From assembly GCF_043555835.1 (NCBI RefSeq), contig NZ_JBIGHV010000001.1, positions 744,001-808,000 on the forward strand: DNA of 64,000 nt, written 5' to 3'. This document shows, one piece after another, positions 41,835 through 52,801 of this stretch. How positions within the stretch are numbered: the first letter of the stretch is position 1; every line of letters begins with the position of its first letter. The translations under genes and the position numbers were made by a program. The notes below the pieces were generated by a model that saw only the letters and a program-made list of their open reading frames with translations, was not told where the DNA came from and searched no databases. This stretch comes from Pelomonas parva (lineage in GTDB: Bacteria > Pseudomonadota > Gammaproteobacteria > Burkholderiales > Burkholderiaceae_C).

Positions 41835-44318
41835 TCAGAAGCCGAAGCGCAGACGGGCCCCGACGGTACGGGACTCCTGCACGGTCACCTGCATGCCCTG
41901 CTGGCTGTAGTTGGTCAGCGGGGACAGGCTCAGGTTGGGGTAGCGCGAGATCGACTGCCAGCCCCGGTTGTCGAACAGGTTGCGCACGAAGAACTCGACC
42001 AGCACATCCTTGCCCTCGAAGCCCTGGCGCACGTCGAAACGGCTGTAGCCGTCGGCCTGGACGATGTTGAAGTCGGAGTCCCAGCGCTTGCCGACATAGG
42101 TCAGGTCGCCGCGCGTGTAGCCGGTCCAGCCGTTGCTGAAGGCATAGCGGTAGGTGGAGTTGGCCGTCACGCTGAGCTTGGGCTGGCGGCCCAGTTCATT
42201 GCCGTCGAAGGCCACCGCAGAGCCGGTGATCACGGAGGCGTTGGCGGCGTCGAAGGTGGTCCAGTAGGCCTTCTTGTAGTCGATGTAGCCGCCGGCCGAC
42301 CAGCTCGGCGTGAGCTGGGCTTCCAGCACCAGCTCCAGGCCGCGCACGCGCGCCTGGTTGGTGATGGTCACGCCGCTGCCGGCGGTGGAGAACGGGCACT
42401 CCGGCGTGTCGGTGACGCGGCCGCAGCTGGCCGGGTTGAAGACCGTCGTGCCGGACAGGCGGTTGCGCCACTTCTGGTCGTACACCGCCAGCGCGTACTG
42501 GAAGCTGCGGCTGACCTGCTGCTTCACGCCCAGCTCGATGGAATCGAGCTTGGGCTGCTTGGTGAAGGGCGAGATGCCGGGGAACATCTGCTCCAGGTAG
42601 GCCTTGCCACTGGCATTGGCGTTGACGTAGCCGCCGTTGGTCGTCAGCGGCTGCACGCCCTGGGCCAGGTTGACATAGGTCGAGATGCCGGGGGCGGGCT
42701 TGTAGCGCAGCGTCAGGCGCGGCAGCAGGTTGGAGATGCTCTGACCCGTGGTCGTGCCCTGCTGCGACGTGAACTCGCTCTTGTCCGTCTGGTAGCGGGC
42801 CTCGGCCGAGACGGTCCACTGGGGGTTCAAGTCGTACTCGACCGAGCCGTAGATGGCCGGCACCGTCGAGCGCAGGTTGAGGTAGGCACCCGTGCTGATC
42901 GTCGGGGCGGCCTGGCCGAAGGCCGGGCTGAAGTCGACCTGCGACATCTGGTAGACCGACTTGAAATAACTCACGCCGATCAGGCCGCGCAGCGAAGCCT
43001 GCGCATCCGTCGACAGGCGCGCATCCAGCGTCAGGTCCTTGGTGGGGTTGGTCTGCAGCGCCAGGAAGTTGAAGGTCTTGCTGCGGTCCAGGTCGTGGAT
43101 GGACGACGCTTTCGACTCGTTGTAGCCGGCGTTCACCGCCAGGTCCATGTCCTTGGGCAGCAGCAGGCCCATCTGGGCCGACACGCGCGTGGACTCACGC
43201 ACCATGCCCATGTGGTCGATGCGCGGCGTCTTGGCCAGGAAGGGGTCCTTCAGGCTGTTGTTGACCATGGGGTCCACCGCCACCGCGGGCAGCGCGGTGT
43301 TGGCGTCGAAGATGCCGCTGCCGACATCCTTGAAGTTCGGGATGCGGTCGCAGAAATAGGCGACGCTCGGCGTGAAGCTGATGGGCGTGCGGTCGATCGT
43401 CTGCCCGGTGTAGCTGCGGCTCGCGCAGCTGGTGTTGCCGGCGGCCGCGAAGAAGCCCATCGCGGGTGCCGAGTCTTCGTCGCGCTGGTAGTGGCCGCGC
43501 AAGCGCATCCACAGGTCGGCAGTCGGGGCGAAGTAGAGCGTGCCGCTGACGAACTTGCTCGTCTCCGCGCCCAGGTCGCCACCGTCGCTGGCCTGGAACT
43601 GCGCGGCCTTGCTGCGGCTGCCGAAGGAGATGCGCGCACCCAGCTTCTCGGTCAGCGGGCCTTGCAGCGTGGCGTCCACGTCGCTCGTGCCCTTGTGGTC
43701 GATGCTGGCGTTGACGGTGCCCTTGAAGGTCGACGACGGGTTGCTGGTGATGAAGTTCACCGCACCGCCGAACGTGCTGCGGCCGAAGAAGGCGTTCTGC
43801 GGGCCCTTCAGCACTTCCACACGCGCGACGTCGCCCATGCCGACACCGGACACGCCGCCGGACAGGAAGATGCCGTCAATGAACACACCGCCGGAGTTCT
43901 CCCAGGGGAAGGTCAGGTCGCCCTGCAGGCCGCGGAAGGTGATAACGCCGAAGGAACGACCCTGCGCGCTGGTGCCGGTGGCGGACGAGAAGGTGAAGCC
44001 GGTCTGCTCGCCCAGGTCCTTGATGTCGGTGATGCCGGCGCTGCGCAGTTCGCGCTCCGAGATGGCCTGCATGGAGATGGGCACGTCCATCAGCAGTTCC
44101 TTGCGCTTGCGGGCGGTCACGGTGACCGTCGGCAAGGCGTTCGTGGTCTCTGCGCCGGCCTTCGTGCTGGCTTGAGCGTCTGTCTCGGCGGTCCCGGCAG
44201 TGGCCTGGGCGAGTGCCCCGGCCGCAAAGAGGGAACAGGCCAGTGCGACGCTGGTTCTCGCGAGCCATTGGGGATGGTGCGAGCGCTGTGCGGCTTCGCG
44301 CCGGTGGTCTGCATGCAT
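41835..44318 (-). CDS. TonB-dependent outer-membrane receptor (copy 1)
   Basis: An 827-aa receptor with a signal peptide (ARTSVALACSLFAAGALAQA). The plug domain begins at VTVTARKRKELLMDVPISMQAI and includes FGVITFRGLQGDLTFPWENSGGVFIDGIF and VEVLKGPQNAFFGRSTFGGAVNFIT. The beta-barrel ends with the C-terminal aromatic GARLRFGF. GGAGA precedes the ATG. It imports a substrate too large for porins, such as the compound degraded by this cluster. It is a clear paralogue of the receptor at 53829, with promoter and 110-bp hexamer-to-ATG distance conserved. Confidence 0.95.
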   Translation of the reverse strand: MHADHRREAAQRSHHPQWLARTSVALACSLFAAGALAQATAGTAETDAQASTKAGAETTNALPTVTVTARKRKELLMDVPISMQAISERELRSAGITDIKDLGEQTGFTFSSATGTSAQGRSFGVITFRGLQGDLTFPWENSGGVFIDGIFLSGGVSGVGMGDVARVEVLKGPQNAFFGRSTFGGAVNFITSNPSSTFKGTVNASIDHKGTSDVDATLQGPLTEKLGARISFGSRSKAAQFQASDGGDLGAETSKFVSGTLYFAPTADLWMRLRGHYQRDEDSAPAMGFFAAAGNTSCASRSYTGQTIDRTPISFTPSVAYFCDRIPNFKDVGSGIFDANTALPAVAVDPMVNNSLKDPFLAKTPRIDHMGMVRESTRVSAQMGLLLPKDMDLAVNAGYNESKASSIHDLDRSKTFNFLALQTNPTKDLTLDARLSTDAQASLRGLIGVSYFKSVYQMSQVDFSPAFGQAAPTISTGAYLNLRSTVPAIYGSVEYDLNPQWTVSAEARYQTDKSEFTSQQGTTTGQSISNLLPRLTLRYKPAPGISTYVNLAQGVQPLTTNGGYVNANASGKAYLEQMFPGISPFTKQPKLDSIELGVKQQVSRSFQYALAVYDQKWRNRLSGTTVFNPASCGRVTDTPECPFSTAGSGVTITNQARVRGLELVLEAQLTPSWSAGGYIDYKKAYWTTFDAANASVITGSAVAFDGNELGRQPKLSVTANSTYRYAFSNGWTGYTRGDLTYVGKRWDSDFNIVQADGYSRFDVRQGFEGKDVLVEFFVRNLFDNRGWQSISRYPNLSLSPLTNYSQQGMQVTVQESRTVGARLRFGF

Positions 44319-44427
44319 GCGAAATTCTCCGGGGGTGGTTATGTGAGGGAAACCGTGGCACTCGATCTCGAACTCCACTCGCATGTCCTGGTGACAGCGT
44401 GAAGACGCTCCGATCTGGCTCGGCCGC

Positions 44428-44488
44428 AATGTAGGGACGGCCCCCCCGGAAATCCTCTTTTGTTCCACACCGCTCGGCAGGCGGATAA
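44428..44488 (-). promoter_or_regulatory. Candidate promoter: IclR-type box for TonB receptor 1
   Basis: Box CCGCTCGGCAGGCGGATAA (44470-44488, + strand), 36 bp, then TACATT on the minus strand (44428-44433). It shares sequence outside the box with the promoter at 56434-56495, including an AACA-A-AG tract after the box. The receptor ATG is 110 bp past the hexamer. Confidence 0.6.
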
Positions 44489-44587
44489 GCGGCCGGCACG
44501 CAGCCCCGTGAGCGCTGCAGGTCAGTGCCTGAATCACCGGCGCGGTGCCTGATGCCCCAACGCCGCCCGCGGCCTAACCGAGGCGAA

Positions 44588-45412
44588 TTACTCGCCTTCA
44601 GCCGCAGTCCCTGACGCCAGCCCGGCCATGCGCTCGCCATGATCCCGATGGGCGGGATGGCGCTGCGCAATCTCCAGTGCCAGGCGCTGCAGGCGCGGCA
44701 CATAGCTGCTGCGCAGGCGGTCGGTGCTGCGCATCGTGGACTTGATGTAGCGCATCAGGATGCCGCCCACGGGCCGCCCGGCCAGCAGCAGGGGCACGCC
44801 CAGATTGCCTTCGCGCTCATGGTCGAACTCGATGCTGCAGAAGCCCTCGTCCCGCACGCCCTGCACCCGTTCCTGGATCTGCTGGCGGTCGAAGGGCATG
44901 GGGTGTTCATGGTCAGGGTCGGCCAGGCCGGCGGTGATCATGGCCTCGCTCTCGGCCGGCGTGCAGTGGGCCAGATAGCAGTAGCCACAGGCCGACACCA
45001 GCAGGTGGCGCGAGCCGCCGATGCCGTGGCGGATCAGGGCCAGCGGCGACTCGTAGTCGGTGTTCAGCCGCATCACCATCTGGCTGCCGCGAGGCGTGCT
45101 CACGCCGATCGACCAGCCCAGTTCGCGCTGCGCCTCGGCGAGCAGGGGCCGCGCCAGTTCAAGCAGCAGCTCTTCGTCGCGGAACCCCGTCGACAGGCTG
45201 CGCACGAGGCTGGTGAGCCGGTAGATGTCGCTGTTGGGCAGCTTGTCCACATAGCCCTCGGAGGCCAGCGTGGCGAGCAGGCGGTAGGCCGTGGCGCGGG
45301 GCACCTCGATGCCCGCCGCCACCTGGGACACGGTGCAGTCGCCCTGCTGGTTCAGGTAGGTGATGGCGCGCAACGCCTTCTTCAGTGACTTGATCTGGTC
45401 GCGTTCGGCCAT
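44588..45412 (-). CDS. IclR-family transcriptional regulator (group 2, copy D)
   Basis: A 274-aa near-duplicate of the regulator at 16462: QIKSLKKALRAITYLNQQG, GIEVPRATAYRLLATLASEGYV, CGYCYLAHCTPAESEA, GNLGVPLLLAGRPVGGILMRYIKST. It starts 20 bp after the stop of the FAD oxidase gene and is probably co-transcribed with it. The frame stays open to 45784, but the family N-terminus fixes the start at 45412. Confidence 0.92.
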   Translation of the reverse strand: MAERDQIKSLKKALRAITYLNQQGDCTVSQVAAGIEVPRATAYRLLATLASEGYVDKLPNSDIYRLTSLVRSLSTGFRDEELLLELARPLLAEAQRELGWSIGVSTPRGSQMVMRLNTDYESPLALIRHGIGGSRHLLVSACGYCYLAHCTPAESEAMITAGLADPDHEHPMPFDRQQIQERVQGVRDEGFCSIEFDHEREGNLGVPLLLAGRPVGGILMRYIKSTMRSTDRLRSSYVPRLQRLALEIAQRHPAHRDHGERMAGLASGTAAEGE

Positions 45413-45432
45413 GCGAAGCAGGGTTGGGCGCG

Positions 45433-47034
45433 TCAGCCTCCAAGTCCGAGCGCGCCAGGGTTCATCAACTGCTGCGGATCGAGCTGCTGCTTCAGGCCTT
45501 GCAACAGGGCCAGCGCCGCCGGGTCGAGTCGCTGCGCATAGGGATAGGCGCGGCCGATCTGGAAATGGGCGGCGCCATGGGCAGCATACAGCTCGATCAG
45601 TTCGAGCTTGAGGGTCTCCACCAGGGCCGAAGACGCCGCATTGGGCGCGTGGCTGGAGACCTGGCGCAGGTACTCGCCCCCCAGCACCGCCTCGTGATAC
45701 GCGGCCGGCGCTTCGGGCCAGTAGAGCGCAATCTCGTAGAGCAGGCCCGTGGACGAGACGGTGGAGAACATGGTGCCCATCCACACGCCCAGCCGCGCCA
45801 TCGCGTCGCGGTGGCGGGCGTTGAAGTCCAGCAGCGCCGCGTGGAAGGCCGGCACATCGGCATGCGGCAGGATGCCGTGCACGGGCACCCAGCGTTCGCC
45901 CTTGGGGCCGAGGATGTTGGTCAGTGGTGCGAAGGGCATGGCGCGCACGAAGCCCGGCACGCTGTTGGCGATCTCATGGCCGCGCGCCAGGGCCAGCTCG
46001 CGCAAGCGCGCCGCCTTGCCCTGCACCTCGGCCATGTTGGCGCCTTCGACGATGAAGTGCGCCATGTACTCGCCACTGGTCAGCACCTCGTCGCCCGCCA
46101 GCAGCATGCGCAGCAGCTGCCGCACGCCGGCCAGCGCGTTCGGCGCCGAGCGGAACACCTTCAGCGCGATGGCCAGCTTGGAGCCCAGGCCCTCCTGCTT
46201 GCCGATCTGCCCCTGCGACAAGGCCTTGTCGAGGCCGAACTGCTCGTCCTCCAGCCCCTCCAGCGCCGCCAGGCGCAGGGTCTCGTGGAAGCTGGCGAAG
46301 TCGGGGAAGGCGAAGGACAGCGCGTCGAACTGGCTGCGCGCGGCGATCAGCGGCAGGCGGATGGCGGCCTTGATGCCCAGGGCGCCGCAGTCGCCGGTGA
46401 ACAGGCCGGTCAGGTCGGGGCCGAAATGGCGGGTGGCCGTGCTGATGCCGGTGCGCAGCAGCTCGCCCGAGGCCAGCACCACGTCCAGCGACAGCACCGA
46501 CTGCGCCGAGATGCCGTGGCTGGCGCTGCCGTGGCTGATGGCGTTCTGGCTGACGCTGCCGCCCACCGTGGCGGCCAGGCCCGAGAACGGCCCCCAGAAC
46601 GGGGTGCGCAGGCCTTGCGCGGCCAGGCGCTCGCGCAAGCCCGCCCAGGTGACGCCAGCGCCCACGGTGACGACGGCGTTGGCGGCGTCGATCTCGATGC
46701 TGTCCAGCGCGCCGGTGTCGAACAGCACATGGCCGCCCGCAGGCAGCAGGTAGCCGTCGGTATAGGAGGCACCGCCGCCGCGCGGCACCATCGCCACGCC
46801 GGCTGCGGCACACAGGCGCACCGCGGCCTGCAGCGCCGCCACATCGCGCGGCCGCACCGCCGCCAGCGGCAGGCCGCCCTGCCGGTAGACGTCATGCGAG
46901 AGCAGCGCAAGCCGGTCGGACTCGCAGCAGACGCTGTCCGCGCCCAGCGCGGCGATCAGTTGTGGCAACAGCGGGGCGGCAGCCGAGACGTGAGACGGGG
47001 GCAGCTGCGTTTCGTGGGGAGCGGAGGCGTTCAT
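45433..47034 (-). CDS. FAD-linked oxidase, 4-cresol dehydrogenase / vanillyl-alcohol oxidase-like
   Basis: About 533 aa of the VAO/PCMH flavoprotein family. The FAD-binding PP-loop is VPRGGGASYTDGYLLPAGG, followed by ATVGGSVSQNAISHGSASHG and GLFTGDCGALGIKAAIRLPL. The C-terminal substrate domain ends QQLDPQQLMNPGALGL. Relatives oxidise phenolic side chains or 2-hydroxy acids, sometimes with cytochrome c as acceptor; the cytochrome gene at 58018 could serve. I prefer the ATG at 47034 over the GTG at 47043 because a -10-like hexamer covers 47042-47047, making the mRNA leaderless. Confidence 0.85.
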   Translation of the reverse strand: MNASAPHETQLPPSHVSAAAPLLPQLIAALGADSVCCESDRLALLSHDVYRQGGLPLAAVRPRDVAALQAAVRLCAAAGVAMVPRGGGASYTDGYLLPAGGHVLFDTGALDSIEIDAANAVVTVGAGVTWAGLRERLAAQGLRTPFWGPFSGLAATVGGSVSQNAISHGSASHGISAQSVLSLDVVLASGELLRTGISTATRHFGPDLTGLFTGDCGALGIKAAIRLPLIAARSQFDALSFAFPDFASFHETLRLAALEGLEDEQFGLDKALSQGQIGKQEGLGSKLAIALKVFRSAPNALAGVRQLLRMLLAGDEVLTSGEYMAHFIVEGANMAEVQGKAARLRELALARGHEIANSVPGFVRAMPFAPLTNILGPKGERWVPVHGILPHADVPAFHAALLDFNARHRDAMARLGVWMGTMFSTVSSTGLLYEIALYWPEAPAAYHEAVLGGEYLRQVSSHAPNAASSALVETLKLELIELYAAHGAAHFQIGRAYPYAQRLDPAALALLQGLKQQLDPQQLMNPGALGLGG

Positions 47035-47041
47035 CGCCAGC

Positions 47042-47103
47042 ACACTAACCGGGCTCGCCGCCGCCCGCTGTCCGGTCGGCGCCGCTGTTCACACCGCGAT
47101 GAG
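47042..47103 (-). promoter_or_regulatory. Candidate promoter: IclR-type box for the FAD oxidase, apparently leaderless
   Basis: The core GTTCACACCGCGATG (47087-47101, + strand), 37 bp after the 19-bp box, then TAGTGT on the minus strand (47042-47047). The ATG at 47034 lies 7 bp past the hexamer. Confidence 0.45.
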
Positions 47104-47115
47104 GCGCCCGCAGGC

Positions 47116-47134
47116 CTGCTCGCCCCGTGAACAC
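47116..47134 (+). promoter_or_regulatory. Candidate IclR-type box for the amine-oxidase-like gene
   Basis: The core GCTCGCCCCGTGAAC (47118-47132) is a good dyad. At the expected 37 bp there is only CTCACT, a poor -10. It lies 12 bp from the box that serves the divergent FAD oxidase. Confidence 0.3.
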
Positions 47135-47246
47135 GGCCGCCGGCCCGGATGCAAACCGGCGCTTCTGGTGGCTCACTGGCGCGCTACCCGTGCGAATGGC
47201 ACCTTGGACATCGCGCGCCCCGCATCGTGGCGCATGAGGAGTACGA

Positions 47247-48704
47247 ATGGCTGAACATGAACTCACGCGCCGCGCGGCGCTGGCCCTGGGCGCTGCCGCC
47301 TGGGCCGGCCACGCGGGCATCGCATCGGCTGCCGCAACGCCAGCGGCAGCGCCGGCCGATGTGCTGATCCTCGGCGCCGGCATCGCCGGCCTGCATGCGG
47401 CGCGCATGCTGCAGGGCGCGGGCATCAGCGTGACCGTGCTCGAAGCCAGCCCGCGCGTCGGCGGGCGCTGCTGGACCGGCGTGGACGTGCCGGGCCGCCC
47501 CGAGTTCGGCGCCGCCGAGATCGGCAGCGGCTACGGCCGGGTGCGCGCCAATGCGGCGGACCTCGGCGTGCCGCTGGACGTGCGGGCCAGCGGCGGGCCG
47601 TCGATGCTGGGCGGCAACCAGGTGGCGATGAGCGTCTACGGCCAGCCGGCGGTGAACCGCGCCTGGAGCAGCTCGCCGCTGAACCGGCTGGCGCCGAACG
47701 AACAGGCGCTGCTGCCGCTGCAGTTGTCGGGCCGCTATCTGGTGGGCGCCATGCCGCTGTCCGACCTGTCGGACTGGCTCAAGCCCGAGTTCGCCGCACT
47801 CGACAAGATGTCTCTGCGCCAGTACTTCAAGAGCAAGGGCGCGTCCGACGAAGCGCTGCGCCTGCTCAACGTCAACACCAGCGCCCGCAACCTCGACGAG
47901 GCCAATGCCCTCGACACGCTGCGCAAGCTCAACTACTACCTGTGGGAAGCCAAGGCCGGCCCCAGCGCCAAGGTGCGCGGCGGCACCAGCGCGCTGACCG
48001 ATGCGATGGCCGCATCGCTGCAGCGGCCGGTGCAGCTGCGCCGGGCGGTCAACGGCATCGAGGTCGGCCGCCGCGGCGTGGTGGTGCGCTGCGCCGACGG
48101 CAGCCAGCATCGGGCCCGTGCCTGCATCAGCACGATTCCGATGTCCGTATTCAAGGGCGTGCGGGTCGAAGGTGTCGGCGGCGTGCAGGTGCCGCCGCAA
48201 CAGCGCCAGGCCTGGAGCGCGCTGCGCTACGGCCAGTTGGTGCAGGTGTTCCTGGAGGCCGATGCGCCGTTCTGGGAGCGCGACGGCATGGCCCCCGAGC
48301 TGTGGTCGGACGGCGCCATCGAGCGTGTGCTGAACATGGGATCGACGGGCGGCAAGCACCATTTCGTCAGCTTCATCAACGGCGAGGCCACCGAGCGCTT
48401 CAAGGGCTTGTCGAATGCCGCAATCGGCAAGGCCGTGGTGGCCGAGCTGGCACGCATCCGCCCGTCCACCGCCGGCGTCGTGCGCGCCACCCACGTGCAC
48501 GACTGGATGGCCCAGCCCTACAACCGCGGCCACATCGCCAGCTTCGCCCCCGGGGACATCGGCCGCTACGAGGCGCTGCTGTCCCAGCCCATCGGCGCGC
48601 TGCACTTCGCCGGCGAGCACTGCGGCAAGGCGCACGCCGGCCTGGAGTCGGCCTGCGAGGCCGCCGAGAACGCCGTGCTGCGACTGATGGACGAACTGGC
48701 GTGA
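47247..48704 (+). CDS. Flavin monoamine oxidase-like oxidoreductase with Tat signal
   Basis: A 485-aa protein. A twin-arginine signal LTRRAALALGAAAWAGHAG leads to the FAD-binding ADVLILGAGIAGLHAARMLQGAGI and the GG motif RVGGRCWTG. The C-terminal FAD contact is GALHFAGEHCGKAHAGLESACEAAENAV. It would oxidise an amine or a C-C/C-N bond in the periplasm; family members also include protoporphyrinogen- and carotenoid-type oxidases. It is 15 bp upstream of the alpha/beta hydrolase gene. No lysine typical of MAO catalysis was checked. Confidence 0.88.
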   Translation: MAEHELTRRAALALGAAAWAGHAGIASAAATPAAAPADVLILGAGIAGLHAARMLQGAGISVTVLEASPRVGGRCWTGVDVPGRPEFGAAEIGSGYGRVRANAADLGVPLDVRASGGPSMLGGNQVAMSVYGQPAVNRAWSSSPLNRLAPNEQALLPLQLSGRYLVGAMPLSDLSDWLKPEFAALDKMSLRQYFKSKGASDEALRLLNVNTSARNLDEANALDTLRKLNYYLWEAKAGPSAKVRGGTSALTDAMAASLQRPVQLRRAVNGIEVGRRGVVVRCADGSQHRARACISTIPMSVFKGVRVEGVGGVQVPPQQRQAWSALRYGQLVQVFLEADAPFWERDGMAPELWSDGAIERVLNMGSTGGKHHFVSFINGEATERFKGLSNAAIGKAVVAELARIRPSTAGVVRATHVHDWMAQPYNRGHIASFAPGDIGRYEALLSQPIGALHFAGEHCGKAHAGLESACEAAENAVLRLMDELA

Positions 48705-48718
48705 GCTGGGACACCGCC

Positions 48719-49723
48719 ATGAAGCTGAACCGACTCTTGCCTCCCGCCGCGCTGGCCCTGTCCTTGATCGGCGCGGCCCTGCCCGGCCATGCGGCCGAGA
48801 CCACCCGCGTGCTGACGCGCGAATCGGTGATCGCCCGCTACGCCGACGCCCAGTCGCGCTTCATCGACGTGGACGGCGTTGACGTGCACTACAAGGACGA
48901 GGGCAGCGGCCCGGTGCTGCTGCTGGTGCACGGCACGCTCGGCGACCTGTCCGACTGGGACGCCTGGGCGGCGGTGCTGTCCAGGCACTACCGCGTGCTG
49001 CGGCTGGACCTGCCGGCGTTTGGCCTGACCGGCCCGCTGCGCAGCGGCAACTACTCGGTGGACCGCTGGCTGTCGCTGGTGGACGCCTTCATGGACCGCC
49101 TGGGAGCCGAGCGCTTTGCCATTGCCGGCACGTCCTATGGCGGGCTGGTGGCCTTTCGCTACGCCGCCACGCGCACCGACCGGGTCACCGGCCTGATCCT
49201 GGCCAACTCCGCCGGCATCCAGACCGGCAAGGGCCCGAGCGAGGTGGAAAAGCCATCGGCCAAGGCCCGCAAGATCCCGGACGCCAGCGTGTTCAGCAGC
49301 CCGGTCATCACGGCCGACGACATCGAGGCCAACCTCTACCACCTGCTGGCCGACGAGGCGCTGGTGACGCCCGAGCGCGTGGCGCGCAAGCTGGCCTATG
49401 CCAACATGCGCGGCCGTGGCGAAGAGGCCATCGCCGGCCGCACGCTGTACGAACGCGGCGATCCGCAGCGGGTGCTGGCCCATGTACGCGCGCCGGCCCT
49501 GGTGCTGTGGGGCGCGGCCAACCGCGCGCTCAACATCGAGACCGCGCAGGCCTTCGCCGATGCGATGAAGAACGCCTGCCGCGTCGACGTGCGCATCTAT
49601 CCCGAGGCTGGCCACATGCTGATGGTGGACACCGCCGCCAGGAGTGCGGCAGACGTGCAGGCCTTCCTGGCCAGCCTGGCCGCTGCGCCCGCCTGCCGTG
49701 CACGGCCTGCCGCGCAACCCTGA
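48719..49723 (+). CDS. Exported alpha/beta hydrolase (copy 2)
   Basis: A 334-aa paralogue of the protein at 21580. It has a Sec signal (LALSLIGAALPGHAA), the conserved RVLTRESVIARYADAQSRFID segment shared with copy 1, oxyanion HG at 71-72 (LLVHGTLGD), nucleophile in GTSYGG and His in YPEAGHMLMVD. The Ala/Pro insert of copy 1 is replaced by a Lys-rich loop (KPSAKARK). It is co-transcribed with the amine-oxidase-like gene. The 126-bp gap after it, to the convergent aldehyde dehydrogenase, holds only a short hairpin. Confidence 0.88.
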   Translation: MKLNRLLPPAALALSLIGAALPGHAAETTRVLTRESVIARYADAQSRFIDVDGVDVHYKDEGSGPVLLLVHGTLGDLSDWDAWAAVLSRHYRVLRLDLPAFGLTGPLRSGNYSVDRWLSLVDAFMDRLGAERFAIAGTSYGGLVAFRYAATRTDRVTGLILANSAGIQTGKGPSEVEKPSAKARKIPDASVFSSPVITADDIEANLYHLLADEALVTPERVARKLAYANMRGRGEEAIAGRTLYERGDPQRVLAHVRAPALVLWGAANRALNIETAQAFADAMKNACRVDVRIYPEAGHMLMVDTAARSAADVQAFLASLAAAPACRARPAAQP

Positions 49724-49848
49724 ACCCCGACGCCAGGCGCAGCGCCTGCGACGTAAGCGGGTGTTCACCGCGACCTTGCTACCGGCCAGCTGAGGGACGA
49801 AAGGGACAACTCCTGCACCGGCGAACGGGCAAGGTGGCGGGCGGCACC

Positions 49849-51366
<1,518 letters not shown>

Positions 51367-51367
51367 G

Positions 51368-52753
51368 TCATTTGCGGCGCAGGCCGAAGACCAGCAGGCT
51401 GATCACCATGCCGGCCGCCGGCACCACCGAGTACAGCAGCACGATGCTGGACACCACCTGCGGCGATTGCTGCGCCATGCCGGTGGTGGAGGACGCGAAG
51501 CCCGACAGGCTGAGCGCAAACCCCGCGAGCAGCGGGCCCACCGCAAAGGCCAGCTTCTCGATGGCAGAGAACACGCCGGACAGCAGGCCCTCGTCGTCCG
51601 GGCCGTCCTTGCCGGCTTCATCGTCGCCGCGCTTGATGGCGTCGGTCAGCAGCGACAGCATCAACAGCAGGAAGCCCGAGTTGGTGATGCCGATCACCAC
51701 CGCGCGCAGCAGCACCCACAGGTGCTCGCTGGCCAGCGGGCCGAAGAAGGGCAACGTCAGCAGCACGTCGGTGCCCGGGCGCACCACCAGCCAGCTCAGC
51801 GTGACGCCGACCCAGCCGGCGCAGGCGAGCAGGAAGGCGCTGCGCTTGCCGATGCGCCGCGACAGGCCCAGCCAGAAGGGCTGGGCGGCCAGCGCCGCAG
51901 CCGACATCACCAGCACGAAGGGCAGCAGCAGGTCGATCTTGCCGATGGCGTAGATGAAGATGAAGGCCACCATCGTGTAGCTGCAGGCCAGCGAGCACGA
52001 CTGGATGAAGTGCGTGCAGACCAGGCGCAGGTAGGGCTTGTTGCGGCGCGCCGCGCGCAGGCCGGCCGCCAGGCCGGTGGTGGCGACGGCGGCGGCGGTC
52101 GAGTTGATGGCACTGCGCAGCTGGCGGTGCAGCCCCAGCGGCGTGGCCAGCATCGTCACCAGGGACAGGCCGCCCAGGATCAGCGCCATGCCCCGCCAGC
52201 CCTCGGGGCCGCCGCCCAGATGGAACACCAGCGGTTGCGCCAGCCCCACGCTGAGGATCACGCCGACCACGGAGAACACCACCCGCCAGGTGAGGATGCG
52301 GGTGCGTTCATGCGGGTCGTCGGACAACTCCGCCGCCACCGCCAGATAGGGCACCGAGAAGGCGCTGAAAGCGGTGGAGGCCAGCGCAAACAGCACGCCG
52401 ATGGCGACGGCCGCCATCACCGGCGACGAGAAGCCGGTGAACGAGAACAGCCCCATGAAGCCCAGCGCCGTCAGCAGCGCGCCGATCAACAGGAAGGGCG
52501 CACGGCCGACGCGGCTCTTGAGCCGGTCGGACCAGGCGCCCATCAGCGGGTCACACAGGATCACCCACAGCTTGGGGCCCAGCACCACGAAGCCCGACAA
52601 CCAGGCCGGCACGCCCAGCAAGGTGGTCAGGAAGACCGGCAGCAGCACGGCGGGCGTGTCGCGGAAGACCTGCGCGCCGGTCTGGCCCACGCCGTAGGCC
52701 AGCATGGTGCGCAGCGACATGGCGGGTGGCCGCGTCGGAATGGGAGATGGCAT
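51368..52753 (-). CDS. GPH-type MFS symporter (glycoside-pentoside-hexuronide family)
   Basis: A 461-aa inner-membrane protein with 12 helices. MLAYGVGQTGAQVFRDTPAVLLPVFLTTLLG and LWVILCDPLMGAWSDRLKSRVGRAPFLLIG are the N-terminal GPH signature (cf. MelB, XynB). The family moves sugars, glycosides or bile-acid-like compounds with a cation. Met12 is an alternative start, but the first ATG has an AGGAC upstream. Between an alpha/beta hydrolase and an aldehyde dehydrogenase, a glycoside or an aryl compound is a reasonable cargo. Confidence 0.85.
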   Translation of the reverse strand: MPSPIPTRPPAMSLRTMLAYGVGQTGAQVFRDTPAVLLPVFLTTLLGVPAWLSGFVVLGPKLWVILCDPLMGAWSDRLKSRVGRAPFLLIGALLTALGFMGLFSFTGFSSPVMAAVAIGVLFALASTAFSAFSVPYLAVAAELSDDPHERTRILTWRVVFSVVGVILSVGLAQPLVFHLGGGPEGWRGMALILGGLSLVTMLATPLGLHRQLRSAINSTAAAVATTGLAAGLRAARRNKPYLRLVCTHFIQSCSLACSYTMVAFIFIYAIGKIDLLLPFVLVMSAAALAAQPFWLGLSRRIGKRSAFLLACAGWVGVTLSWLVVRPGTDVLLTLPFFGPLASEHLWVLLRAVVIGITNSGFLLLMLSLLTDAIKRGDDEAGKDGPDDEGLLSGVFSAIEKLAFAVGPLLAGFALSLSGFASSTTGMAQQSPQVVSSIVLLYSVVPAAGMVISLLVFGLRRK

Positions 52754-52801
52754 GGAAAGTCCTGTGACGGTGCAGAGGTGGGGGCCGGGGTCGGCGCGGG
52801 C

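Noticed and set aside
47157..47175. A further box-like sequence before the amine-oxidase-like gene
   Set aside because: It matches the 18743 core at 11 of 15 positions, but nothing like a -10 lies 36-38 bp downstream.
49762..49780. GTTCACCGCG, a half match to the dyad box
   Set aside because: Only one arm is present, and it lies between two convergent gene ends where no promoter is needed.
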